A DNA stretch of 19,861 nt, taken from positions 1 to 19,861 of the forward strand of contig JAFQNZ010000112.1 in NCBI GenBank assembly GCA_017395715.1, in the 5' to 3' direction. Below the pieces are notes generated by a model. It made no database searches. It was not told the DNA's origin and saw nothing but the letters and a program-made list of their open reading frames with translations. The position numbers and the translations under genes are program-made. This stretch comes from Clostridia bacterium (lineage in GTDB: Bacteria > Bacillota > Clostridia > Oscillospirales > CAG-272). Below, in pieces: positions 7,945-14,452 of the stretch (positions within the stretch are counted from its first letter, which is position 1; each line of letters starts with the position of its first letter).

Positions 7945-7963
7945 TATTTTCTATGTTAACTTC

Positions 7964-7992
7964 ATTCTAACAGAAAGAGATGAAAAAAGCAA
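7964..7992 (-). promoter_or_regulatory. probable promoter of the GH92 gene
   Basis: On the minus strand the -10 is TAGAAT preceded by TGT (extended -10), 17 bases from a weak -35, TTGCTT (7987-7992). The -10 carries the call. Confidence 0.5.
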
Positions 7993-8064
7993 TCATGATT
8001 CCCCCTTTTTTCATTCGTTTTTTTACGGTGAAGTCTTAAAATTCCACCAAAAAGAGCAAAACTA

Positions 8065-8093
8065 TTGCCAAAATGAAAAAGATGTGTTAAAAT
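8065..8093 (+). promoter_or_regulatory. promoter of rsmA
   Basis: TTGCCA (8065-8070), a 17-base spacer and TAAAAT (8088-8093). Transcription would start near 8100, leaving a leader of only about 23 bases that contains AAGGAG. Confidence 0.7.
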
Positions 8094-8122
8094 AAAACAG
8101 ATTCACAAAAAGGAGCAAGCGT

Positions 8123-8971
8123 ATGAAACTCACCGACATCGGCACCGTCAAAGAACTCATGGGGGAAAATGCCTTCAAAAAGCAATTCGGGCAGAATTTT
8201 CTCATCAGCGAAAGCGTGCCCCGCCGCATTGCCGAAGCAGGCTTTGCCGAGGGGGTTTTGGAGATCGGACCCGGCATTGGCACGCTCACAAGAGAACTTT
8301 GCGCCCATGCCAAAAAAGTGGTTGCCGTGGAAATTGACACAACGCTTCTCCCGATTCTTGATAAAACGCTTGCTGACTTTGACAACGTCAAGGTGATCAA
8401 CAATGACATTATGAAGGTCGATGTCGCCGCCCTTGTCAAAGAAGAGTTTGCCGATTGCAAGGAAGTTGCCGTCTGCGCCAACCTCCCCTACTATATCACC
8501 TCGCCTGTTTTGATGAAGCTGCTTGAATCAAAAGTCGGCTTTACCTCGATCACTGTCATGGTGCAAAAAGAAGTCGCCACCCGTCTATCTGCTCCAGCAG
8601 GGCACGAGACTTACGGCGCTTTAACCGCCGCCGTTTCCTACTACGCCTCGGTCAAAAAGCTGTTTGACGTTCCGGCAGGTTGTTTTATGCCAAAGCCCAA
8701 GGTCGATTCCGCCGTGGTGAAGCTCACTTTGTATCAAGAGCCGCCGGTCAACTGCCAAGAGGAAACGCTCTTCAAGGTCATCAAAGGTGCGTTTGCACAG
8801 CGCCGCAAAACGCTTGTCAATTCCCTTTCTACTGTGATCGGACATATTCCGAAAAGCGCCCTTGCCGAAATCATCACCTCTTGCGGCTTTGCCGAAGGCG
8901 TGCGCGGCGAAACGCTTGATATTCACGCCTTTGCCAAAATTGCCAACGCGATCGACGCGTATCAAGCATAA
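8123..8971 (+). CDS. rsmA: 16S rRNA (adenine1518-N6/adenine1519-N6)-dimethyltransferase
   Basis: This enzyme transfers four methyl groups from S-adenosylmethionine to the two adjacent adenines in the terminal helix of 16S rRNA during late 30S assembly. It is also called KsgA. At 282 residues it has the usual length. Visible motifs: FGQNFLIS near the N-terminus (22-29), the SAM-binding EIGPGIGTLT (47-56), VEID (69-72) and the catalytic NLPYYIT (120-126). The C-terminal part, with AFAQRRKTLVNSL, fits the RNA-binding helical domain. The ATG at 8123 follows AAGGAG at 8 bases. It is a single gene with its own promoter. Confidence 0.96.
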   Translation: MKLTDIGTVKELMGENAFKKQFGQNFLISESVPRRIAEAGFAEGVLEIGPGIGTLTRELCAHAKKVVAVEIDTTLLPILDKTLADFDNVKVINNDIMKVDVAALVKEEFADCKEVAVCANLPYYITSPVLMKLLESKVGFTSITVMVQKEVATRLSAPAGHETYGALTAAVSYYASVKKLFDVPAGCFMPKPKVDSAVVKLTLYQEPPVNCQEETLFKVIKGAFAQRRKTLVNSLSTVIGHIPKSALAEIITSCGFAEGVRGETLDIHAFAKIANAIDAYQA

Positions 8972-9078
8972 AAAATCCACCCAAAGGGGTGTCTTCCATA
9001 AAGCAAGCTTACCTAGCGCCCGTTGTAAACGGTATGAATTTAATAATGCGGCGAGAGATCACCCCCCACCCTACAACA

Positions 9079-9113
9079 AAAAGGAGTACGAACGTTTGGT
9101 TCGTACTCCTTTT
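9079..9113 (+). terminator. strong hairpin terminator downstream of rsmA
   Basis: A 15-bp perfect stem (9079-9093 and 9099-9113, core GGAGTACGAAC) with a 5-base loop and A4/T4 ends, 108 bases beyond the rsmA stop. The 8972-9078 stretch before it holds only a weak hairpin (CACCC/GGGTG) and no gene that I can see. Confidence 0.65.
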
Positions 9114-9144
9114 CACACATCTTGCCCCGCAAGGTATAGTGTGT

Positions 9145-9258
9145 TACACCTTTTAGGTGTACTTTCGGGTAGTAACAAAGCCTCTCCTTTTGGGAGAGGT
9201 GGCAGCCGAAGGCTGACGGAGAGGGCTGAATATACGCCCTCTCACCCGCTATCGCGGG
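9145..9258. repeat. palindrome-rich intergenic repeat (REP/MITE-like, five successive hairpins)
   Basis: Hairpins follow one another: 9145-9151/9155-9161 (TACACCT), 9181-9187/9193-9199 (CCTCTCC), 9203-9207/9211-9215 (CAGCC), 9219-9226/9236-9243 (GAGAGGGC) and 9245-9249/9254-9258 (CCCGC). From memory, the CCTCTCC...GGAGAGG-TGGCAGCCGAAGGCTG block resembles intergenic repeats common in gut Clostridia. The 415-base gap 8972-9386 contains no convincing coding region. Confidence 0.7.
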
Positions 9259-9325
9259 AGTCGCCACAAGCTTTATTACTGATAAAAGAATTTTTTACGT
9301 CCTTAATTAAGGCATACGAGGCACT

Positions 9326-9368
9326 GCTTTTGTGGACACAAAAGCGAAGCCCCGCACGAGGCGGGGCT
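9326..9368 (-). terminator. probable terminator of the AraC-type regulator (two hairpins in tandem)
   Basis: The first stem on the minus strand, AGCCCCGC/GCGGGGCT (9348-9355 and 9361-9368), lies 18 bases past the stop codon and is followed by a moderately T-rich tail. That tail forms a second 9-bp hairpin, GCTTTTGTG/CACAAAAGC (9326-9334 and 9337-9345). Confidence 0.6.
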
Positions 9369-9386
9369 ATCATTATTGCCATTCAA

Positions 9387-10610
9387 TCAAAAATCAATGG
9401 AATACACGGTATTTACCTTTTCAAAACCCAATTCAAATGCATCAAATTCTCCGTGTCTCTTTGCGTATTCACCAAATTGAGCATCTTCAAAAGGAATGTA
9501 ACCTTTCTCCATAGCTGCATTGGTAGCCGTAAGATAAAGATACTTGATTGCATCTTTAGGAGTATCGGGTAAATTAGGTGTATGAACACAGTTATTCAGG
9601 CAAAAGCCGTGTGTGCTCTGTAACCCATCATAGGATATAGAAAGTAGCTTCTTGCCATCAAAAACACCAAACGGTTGCGAAAGAGGTCTTTGTTCAAGTG
9701 GCTTTTTTAGCAAGTTTTTAAGGCCAAATCCTCCCGATTTTTTAAATATTTCATCGGGGTATCCTGCAATAAACTCTTCAACTGCTTCCAAATCTTGAGT
9801 CTGCAACACATGAATATCATACTTTTGTGCTTCTTTAGGCAGAACAAACGGCTCTCCGAAATACATGGTTTCATTTCTTTCTTTTATACCTTTGAATTGA
9901 ACGCCCTCAAGTGCAGACCTCACATCTTCAAAAACAACATCTTTATGGAATATACAATCGATATGGCAAGGCTTAAAAAGCAGGAGCTTATCAATATAAT
10001 CTCGAAGATTGCCCAAATCGTCAAGAACAAGTGTTAAATGAGGGTCTTCGAAAAAATTATCGATTGTAACAAATCCGTTTTCAAAAGAGTCTTTGTCCGA
10101 AACGATTTTTGATCCGTTAAATGCAATCGTTACCGCCGTATATCCGTAACGTTTCGCGTCTTTTTCAAGAAGCCAATCGATAACTTCGTCGGCATCTTTT
10201 TCAAAGAAGTCGGGAAGAACATGACGAAATTCAGCAACAGCAGTAGCATTCAGTTCGTTGTCCGCCCAAACAATCTGTTGCTCCTTCATTTTTTCCCGAT
10301 ATTCACTGGGCGTTTTGCCGTATTGTTCTTTAAATGCGCGTGTAAATCCTTCGTGGCTTTCATATCCGCACTCTAAGGCGATAGATAAAATATCACGTTC
10401 GGGAGATGTACGAAGCATGCGTGCAGCACGGTTTAATTTCCTGAATTTTACGTATTCCATAACGTTAAATCCTGTATGGTTACGAAAAATACGATTAAAG
10501 TAATCCGTAGAAAAACCTGCATTTTTAGCTACGTCATCAAGAGTGGTTGCATTAGAACCCAAGTTATTGATATAATTTACAGCATTTTTTATCAAATCTC
10601 TGTTTTCCAT
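9387..10610 (-). CDS. AraC-family transcriptional regulator with C-terminal GNAT-like sensor domain (407 aa)
   Basis: I place the start at ATG 10610 (MENRDLIKN), which has AAGGAGG with 6 bases of spacing; an in-frame ATG at 10649 has no such site. Residues about 8-107 form a double helix-turn-helix AraC DNA-binding domain at the N-terminus (TLDDVAKNAGFSTDYFNRIF; ILSIALECGYESHEGFTRAF; GKTPSEYR). After an unassigned middle part (about 115-260), residues about 265-405 look like a GNAT fold (PFGVFDGKKLLSI; ATNAAMEKGYIPFEDAQF; FELGFEKV). The acetyl-CoA loop, normally Q/R-x-x-G-x-G/A, reads PNLPDTPKDA here, so catalysis is doubtful and a ligand-sensing role is more likely. The gene is visibly richer in A+T than its neighbours and has repeats downstream, suggesting transfer. 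The target genes are unknown. Confidence 0.85.
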   Translation of the reverse strand: MENRDLIKNAVNYINNLGSNATTLDDVAKNAGFSTDYFNRIFRNHTGFNVMEYVKFRKLNRAARMLRTSPERDILSIALECGYESHEGFTRAFKEQYGKTPSEYREKMKEQQIVWADNELNATAVAEFRHVLPDFFEKDADEVIDWLLEKDAKRYGYTAVTIAFNGSKIVSDKDSFENGFVTIDNFFEDPHLTLVLDDLGNLRDYIDKLLLFKPCHIDCIFHKDVVFEDVRSALEGVQFKGIKERNETMYFGEPFVLPKEAQKYDIHVLQTQDLEAVEEFIAGYPDEIFKKSGGFGLKNLLKKPLEQRPLSQPFGVFDGKKLLSISYDGLQSTHGFCLNNCVHTPNLPDTPKDAIKYLYLTATNAAMEKGYIPFEDAQFGEYAKRHGEFDAFELGFEKVNTVYSIDF

Positions 10611-10663
10611 TTCATACCTCCTTAAATGGACATTTGCGCGGGTGGCCACCTGCTTACGATAAT

Positions 10664-10692
10664 ATTATATCATACCCATTTCCGTTTGTCTT
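10664..10692 (-). promoter_or_regulatory. promoter of the AraC-type regulator
   Basis: On the minus strand the extended -10 is TGATATAAT, with TATAAT at 10664-10669. Seventeen bases away lies a weak -35, AAGACA (10687-10692). GGTGGCCACC, a 10-base palindrome at 10651-10660, lies just downstream of the -10 and could be a self-regulation site. Confidence 0.65.
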
Positions 10693-10710
10693 GACGAAAA
10701 ACGCTGAATT

Positions 10711-10745
10711 TAAAATGGCGTACCTGCTTTAGAGCAGGTACGCCA
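10711..10745 (-). terminator. terminator of the oadB-oadG unit
   Basis: A 13-bp perfect stem (10716-10728 and 10733-10745, core GGCGTACCTGCT) with a 4-base loop is followed on the minus strand by TTTTAAATT. It lies 17 bases past the stop of the small gene. Confidence 0.8.
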
Positions 10746-10762
10746 AGGGGTGGATTTTTATT

Positions 10763-10927
10763 TTACTTATTCTTTTTGCCGCCGAAGAAGCGGTTGAGCC
10801 CGTAGGTCGTGCCGATTAAAATCAGCATCACGATCAAAATACCGAGCATACCCTCGCCCATGTAGCGAAGACTTTTCACAAATTCCATCGGCTTAAATTT
10901 CATAGCCGCCATTAACATCTGACTCAT
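10763..10927 (-). CDS. small OadG-like gamma subunit of a sodium-pumping decarboxylase (54 aa)
   Basis: The reading frame starts at ATG 10927 with AGGAGG at 5 bases and ends with TAA at 10763. It encodes 54 residues: a basic N-terminus, the segment YMGEGMLGILIVMLILIGTT (one membrane helix, about 24-45) and a Lys-rich tail (KKNK). A GxGM-x-G-I-x-IV start to a single helix is typical of the gamma chains of oxaloacetate and methylmalonyl-CoA decarboxylases, which anchor the complex to the beta subunit. It begins 12 bases after the oadB stop, so the two are co-translated. Gamma chains are usually 80-100 residues; this one lacks the long tail. Short membrane proteins are hard to identify by eye, so the family call leans on context. 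Confidence 0.75.
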   Translation of the reverse strand: MSQMLMAAMKFKPMEFVKSLRYMGEGMLGILIVMLILIGTTYGLNRFFGGKKNK

Positions 10928-10939
10928 AATGCCCTCCTA

Positions 10940-12046
10940 TTATAAGAAGAAGTTGAGAACCAGACCGCCTGCGATGACAGACGCGATCTGACCCGACACA
11001 TTAACGCCGATCGAGTGCATGAGAAGGAAGTTCTGCGGATCTTCCTCAAGTCCCATCTTATGTACCACTCTGCCCGACATCGGGAACGCGGAAATACCGG
11101 CAGCACCGATCATGGGGTTGATCTTTTCTTTCGAGAAGAGGTTCAAGAACTTGGCAAACAACACACCGCCTGCGGTATCAAAGATAAAGGCAAACAGACC
11201 AAGACCGAGAATGAGAAGCGTATCCCACTTCAAAAATTCAGCCGCGTGCATTCTGGTGGCAATGGTAATGCCAAGGAAAATGGTTACAAGGTTCGCAAGC
11301 ACCTTGGATGCGGTTTCGGAGAGGTTGTCCAAAACGCCGCATTCGCGGATGAGGTTGCCAAACATCAAGAATCCAACAAGACCTGCCGCAGCGGGTGCTA
11401 CCAAAGAAGCAATAAAGGTGATCACAATGGGGAACAGAATGCGTGTGGTCTTCGAAACATTCGCAGGGCGATAGACCATACGGATCCTGCGCTCTTTTTT
11501 GGTGGTCAGCGCCTTGATCACAGGGGGCTGAATGATCGGCACGAGCGCCATGTAGGAATATGCCGCTACCATGATCGCACCAAGATAATCCGAGTTCAGC
11601 TTTTGCGCCACCGAAATGGCGGTGGGGCCGTCTGCTGCGCCGATAATGGCAATCGAAGCCGCGTCCTTCATATCAAAGAACATGGACGCAAGACAAAGGG
11701 TCAAGAAAATACCAAACTGAGCCGCCGCACCGAATAGCATGAGTTTGGGACTCGATAATACCGGTCCAAAGTCAATCATCGCACCGATACCGATGAAGAG
11801 AAGCAAGGGGAAAAGTTCGTTGGCAATGCCCGCATTAAAAAGTTCTTCAAGCGGTTCGATCGCACCCGAAAAGGGCATGTTGACAAGAATCGTGCCAAGA
11901 CCGAGCGGCAAGAGCAAGGTTGGCTCCATCTCCTTGCGGATGGCAAGGAAGATCAGCACCGCGCCGATCAGCCACATGACGACATATTTCAGCCATTCCT
12001 GCCACGGTACTTCCATGAAATTCTCATACAGAAAATCCAAAAACAT
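10940..12046 (-). CDS. oadB: sodium ion-translocating decarboxylase, beta subunit (368 aa)
   Basis: This integral membrane subunit couples decarboxylation of a carboxyl-biotin carrier to export of sodium ions. The family covers OadB, MmdB and GcdB, and the substrate (oxaloacetate, methylmalonyl-CoA or glutaconyl-CoA) cannot be told from the beta chain. Key motifs are intact: GAADGPTAI, with Asp139 matching Asp203 of the Klebsiella enzyme, and NPMIGAAGISAFPMSGRV, with Asn310 and Ser319 spaced exactly as Asn373 and Ser382 there. About nine to eleven hydrophobic segments are visible. The ATG at 12046 follows AAAGGAG at 8 bases. The small gamma-like gene follows, but no carboxyltransferase or biotin-carrier gene lies on either side within the window, so those must be encoded elsewhere. 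Confidence 0.93.
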   Translation of the reverse strand: MFLDFLYENFMEVPWQEWLKYVVMWLIGAVLIFLAIRKEMEPTLLLPLGLGTILVNMPFSGAIEPLEELFNAGIANELFPLLLFIGIGAMIDFGPVLSSPKLMLFGAAAQFGIFLTLCLASMFFDMKDAASIAIIGAADGPTAISVAQKLNSDYLGAIMVAAYSYMALVPIIQPPVIKALTTKKERRIRMVYRPANVSKTTRILFPIVITFIASLVAPAAAGLVGFLMFGNLIRECGVLDNLSETASKVLANLVTIFLGITIATRMHAAEFLKWDTLLILGLGLFAFIFDTAGGVLFAKFLNLFSKEKINPMIGAAGISAFPMSGRVVHKMGLEEDPQNFLLMHSIGVNVSGQIASVIAGGLVLNFFL

Positions 12047-12102
12047 AACAGGTTCTCCTTTTTCTTTTGGAAGTCAAGGTCTTTCCAAACTTCCTCATGA
12101 TA

Positions 12103-12131
12103 ATTTTACCACAAAAAAAGCAAAAATGCAA
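12103..12131 (-). promoter_or_regulatory. promoter of oadB
   Basis: On the minus strand the -35 is TTGCAT (12126-12131), followed by a 17-base T-rich spacer and the -10 TAAAAT (12103-12108). Confidence 0.65.
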
Positions 12132-12160
12132 GAGTTTTCTACCCCGCTTACCCAAACTTT

Positions 12161-12192
12161 ACAAAAAGAAAAAGCCCCATCAGGGCTTTTTC
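12161..12192 (-). terminator. intrinsic terminator of the small lipoprotein gene
   Basis: A 10-bp stem, GAAAAAGCCC/GGGCTTTTTC (12168-12177 and 12183-12192), with a 5-base loop is followed on the minus strand by a T run. It lies 11 bases past the stop codon. Confidence 0.9.
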
Positions 12193-12203
12193 TCAAAGAG
12201 TGC

Positions 12204-12539
12204 TTATTTTACCTTTTCAAGGGTGATCTCGCCGAGAACGCCGAGCTTGCACTTGATGGTGTCGTTGTCAGCATCGTAAACAAGGTTGGTAGGCATGGAA
12301 GAGGTGGAATCGTTGCCTTCATAGGTGATCACGATCTTGTCATCATCCATTTCATAAGTACCGGAAGCGCTGACCTTAACGAGGAAGTCAACATTAACGG
12401 TAACCTTGTCGCCATCGAATTCAAGATTCAGATTCTTGTGACCGTATTTACCGTCGGGTTTGGGACCGCAAGAGGTGAGGGTGAAAAGCATGGTGACAAG
12501 CAGGGTAACTGCGAGAACGGAGAGGAGAATTCTTTTCAT
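12204..12539 (-). CDS. small lipoprotein of unknown function (111 aa)
   Basis: The signal peptide MKRILLSVLAV plus a hydrophobic core ends in the lipobox LTSC (Cys24), predicting a lipid-anchored extracytoplasmic protein of about 88 residues. The mature part is rich in beta-forming, alternating residues: LNLEFDGDKVTVNVDF, SASGTYEMDDDKIVITYEG, NLVYDADNDTIKCKL. This fits a single small beta-sandwich or barrel like the DUF-type lipoproteins of Clostridia that test for a quadratic term of the form GTY-x(4)-D-x-I-x-IT; I cannot name the family. ATG 12539 follows AAAGGG at 8 bases. It has a near-consensus promoter and a strong terminator, so it is transcribed alone and probably abundantly. Confidence 0.85.
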   Translation of the reverse strand: MKRILLSVLAVTLLVTMLFTLTSCGPKPDGKYGHKNLNLEFDGDKVTVNVDFLVKVSASGTYEMDDDKIVITYEGNDSTSSMPTNLVYDADNDTIKCKLGVLGEITLEKVK

Positions 12540-12606
12540 TGTTTTTTCCCTTTCAAAAAAATATCGTTTTCATAAGACCTTCAGATAAGACGATCTTACT
12601 GCTATT

Positions 12607-12635
12607 ATCATAGCACACAAAAATCAAAATGTCAA
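12607..12635 (-). promoter_or_regulatory. promoter of the small lipoprotein gene
   Basis: On the minus strand a perfect -35, TTGACA (12630-12635), a 17-base spacer and TATGAT (12607-12612). The inverted repeat TAAGA/TCTTA (12586-12598) lies near +10, possibly by chance. Confidence 0.8.
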
Positions 12636-12676
12636 TCGATTCGACGTTTTTTTATCGGGAGAAACTTCACTTTCTC

Positions 12677-12705
12677 TTGACAAAAGCGCAAGGAAGCACT
12701 ATAAT
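12677..12705 (+). promoter_or_regulatory. consensus sigma-A promoter of trpB2
   Basis: TTGACA (12677-12682), 17 bases, TATAAT (12700-12705): both boxes perfect. The roughly 44-base leader holds a short hairpin, GGCGG/CCGCC (12717-12735), but no Trp-rich leader peptide or antiterminator pair. The -35 boxes of this and the divergent promoter are 41 bases apart. Confidence 0.88.
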
Positions 12706-12755
12706 ACATTCATTGGGCGGATTCTACCTCCGCCATCATCCTTACGAGGTGCTTT

Positions 12756-14126
12756 ATGAAACAGATTCCTTATAAAATTTACCTGACAGAAAATGAAATT
12801 CCCACCGCATGGTACAATGTCCGCGCCGAAATGAAAAACGACATTGCTCCCATGCTGCATCCCCAAACCTTAAAGCCGATCACCTTTGACGATCTTGAAC
12901 CGATCTTCTGCCGTGAACTTGCCAAGCAGGAGCTCAATAACACCGATAAGTATATTGAGATTCCCGAAGAAGTACGCAACTTCTATAAAATGTACCGCCC
13001 TTCCCCGCTGGTACGCGCCTACTGCCTCGAAAAGGCACTCGGCACACCCGCGCACATCTATTATAAATATGAGGGCGGCAACACCTCGGGCAGCCACAAA
13101 TTAAACTCCGCCATCGCGCAAGCCTACTACGCCAAGGAACAGGGACTTTCTTCCCTCACCACCGAAACAGGCGCCGGTCAGTGGGGCACTGCCCTTTCGA
13201 TGGCGTGCGGTTATTTCGGTCTTGACCTCAAGGTGTTCATGGTGAAATGCTCGGCAGAGCAAAAGCCCTTCCGCCGCGGCGTGATGGAAACCTACGGCGC
13301 ATCGGTTACCCCCTCCCCTTCGATGGAAACCGAAGCGGGCAGACGCATCAACGAGATGTACCCCGGCAATACGGGAAGTCTCGGCACCGCCATTTCCGAA
13401 GCGGTTGAGGTTGCCACCAAGACAGAAAACTGCCGCTATGCACTCGGAAGCGTGATGAGTCAGGTCATGCTCCATCAGACCATCATTGGTCTTGAATCGA
13501 TCAAAGCATTTGAAAAGATCGACGAATACCCCGATATCGTCATCGGCTGTGCCGGCGGCGGCTCCAACCTCGGCGGCTTGATGGCACCTTTCATGTCCGA
13601 CCGCATCAACGGCCGACACAATCCCTATTTCATCGCCGTTGAACCTGCCTCCTGTCCCTCGCTCACGCGCGGTAAATTCGGCTACGATTTCTGCGATACC
13701 GGTCACGTTACCCCCCTTGCCAAGATGTATTCGCTTGGCAACGGCTATATTCCCTCCTCCTCTCACGCAGGCGGTCTTCGCTATCACGGCATGAGCGCCA
13801 TCCTCTCACAGCTTTATCACGACGGCTTCCTCGACGAAGCAAGATCGGTCAAGCAGACCGAGGTATTCGATGCCGCCGTGCAGTTTGCACGCGTGGAAGG
13901 CATCCTGCCCGCCCCCGAAAGCGCACACGCCATCCGCGTTGCCATCGATGAAGCGGAGAAGTGCAAGGAAACAGGCGAAGAAAAAGTCATTCTCTTCGGT
14001 CTTACCGGCACAGGCTACTTCGATATGTACGCTTACATGGCGCACAACCGCGGCGAAATGAAGGACTACGTCCCCTCCGACGAAGAACTCGAACAAGGCT
14101 TTGCCACCATGCCAAATATTGAATAA
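12756..14126 (+). CDS. trpB2: TrpB-like pyridoxal-phosphate enzyme, TrpB2 type (tryptophan synthase beta-like, 456 aa)
   Basis: TrpB joins indole and serine to make tryptophan. This is the longer TrpB2 form (456 residues, against about 400 for TrpB1). The N-terminal ITFDDLEPIFC and RPSPLVRA segments fit TrpB2. The PLP lysine is Lys115 in EGGNTSGSHKLNSA, followed by TETGAGQWGTALS with Glu137 as the likely general acid-base, and GCAGGGSN (264-271) binding the PLP phosphate. SSSHAGGLRYHG is also typical. ATG 12756 follows GAGGTG at 4 bases. It stands alone: no trpA, trpC or other trp gene is nearby. TrpB2 proteins often work without TrpA, using free indole, and some may act on other substrates such as phosphoserine, so tryptophan synthesis from salvaged indole is inferred. 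Confidence 0.93.
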   Translation: MKQIPYKIYLTENEIPTAWYNVRAEMKNDIAPMLHPQTLKPITFDDLEPIFCRELAKQELNNTDKYIEIPEEVRNFYKMYRPSPLVRAYCLEKALGTPAHIYYKYEGGNTSGSHKLNSAIAQAYYAKEQGLSSLTTETGAGQWGTALSMACGYFGLDLKVFMVKCSAEQKPFRRGVMETYGASVTPSPSMETEAGRRINEMYPGNTGSLGTAISEAVEVATKTENCRYALGSVMSQVMLHQTIIGLESIKAFEKIDEYPDIVIGCAGGGSNLGGLMAPFMSDRINGRHNPYFIAVEPASCPSLTRGKFGYDFCDTGHVTPLAKMYSLGNGYIPSSSHAGGLRYHGMSAILSQLYHDGFLDEARSVKQTEVFDAAVQFARVEGILPAPESAHAIRVAIDEAEKCKETGEEKVILFGLTGTGYFDMYAYMAHNRGEMKDYVPSDEELEQGFATMPNIE

Positions 14127-14133
14127 AAGAAAC

Positions 14134-14172
14134 AAAGAGCGCATCCGAATGATTTGGATGCGCTCTTTTCAT
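14134..14172 (+). terminator. intrinsic terminator of trpB2
   Basis: A 13-bp perfect stem (14134-14146 and 14156-14168, core GAGCGCATCC) with a 9-base loop and a T run starts 8 bases after the stop codon. It shares its core with the terminators at 2062 and 4483. Confidence 0.9.
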
Positions 14173-14301
14173 TTATCGTAGTTTTTTGGGGTATAGGTCT
14201 GGTTTATCAACGAAATTCAAATGTAATATGAAACAAATACCACCCAAATATGATTTGATGATGTAGGGGCGCTCCGGCGGTAGGGACTTTTATTTCAACA
14301 A

Positions 14302-14452
14302 TTACATATCCAGCTTCATATCATCCTGCTTGATCCAGCCGCATTTGCGAAGCAGCTCCGAAACGCCAAGCGCAATCACGGCGGGCAGAACCACGTGAAC
14401 GAGCAAGATTTCGCCAAGCACAAAGTACCAAGCAAGCGGTTCGGTGATGTTT
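14302..14452 (-). pseudogene. detached C-terminal coding segment of the PTS_EIIC_2 gene, out of frame
   Basis: In the frame one base away from the 14376-15461 gene, the minus strand reads ITEPLAWYFVLGEILLVHVV, then LPAVIALGVSELLRKCGWIK and QDDMKLDM, ending in TAA at 14302. That is a membrane helix plus the basic-acidic tail expected of PTS_EIIC_2 proteins. Adding one base in the AAA run at 14450-14452 restores a single 386-residue protein. Confidence 0.75.

Noticed and set aside
8980..8993. CACCC/GGGTG hairpin right after rsmA as its terminator
   Set aside because: Only five base pairs and no T run; the 15-bp stem at 9079-9113 is a better candidate.
9040..9267. Minus-strand frame of 75 codons inside the repeat region
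   Set aside because: Its sequence is a translation of the palindromic repeats, a common source of false hypothetical proteins.
7799..9368. CRISPR array
   Set aside because: The hairpins differ in sequence and spacing; there is no identical direct repeat with regular spacers and no cas gene.
8862..9572. Plus-strand frame running from the end of rsmA through the repeats into the AraC gene
   Set aside because: It overlaps two real genes and reads through palindromic repeats; no start signal or recognisable domain.
12706..12755. Trp attenuator in the trpB2 leader
   Set aside because: The leader is about 44 bases, with one 5-bp hairpin, no leader peptide rich in Trp and no competing terminator.
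14170..14301. Possible small gene or remnant of a GTAGGGGCG-type intergenic repeat near 14261-14285
   Set aside because: No start with a ribosome site, no clear palindrome and no open frame of note; I see nothing supportable here.
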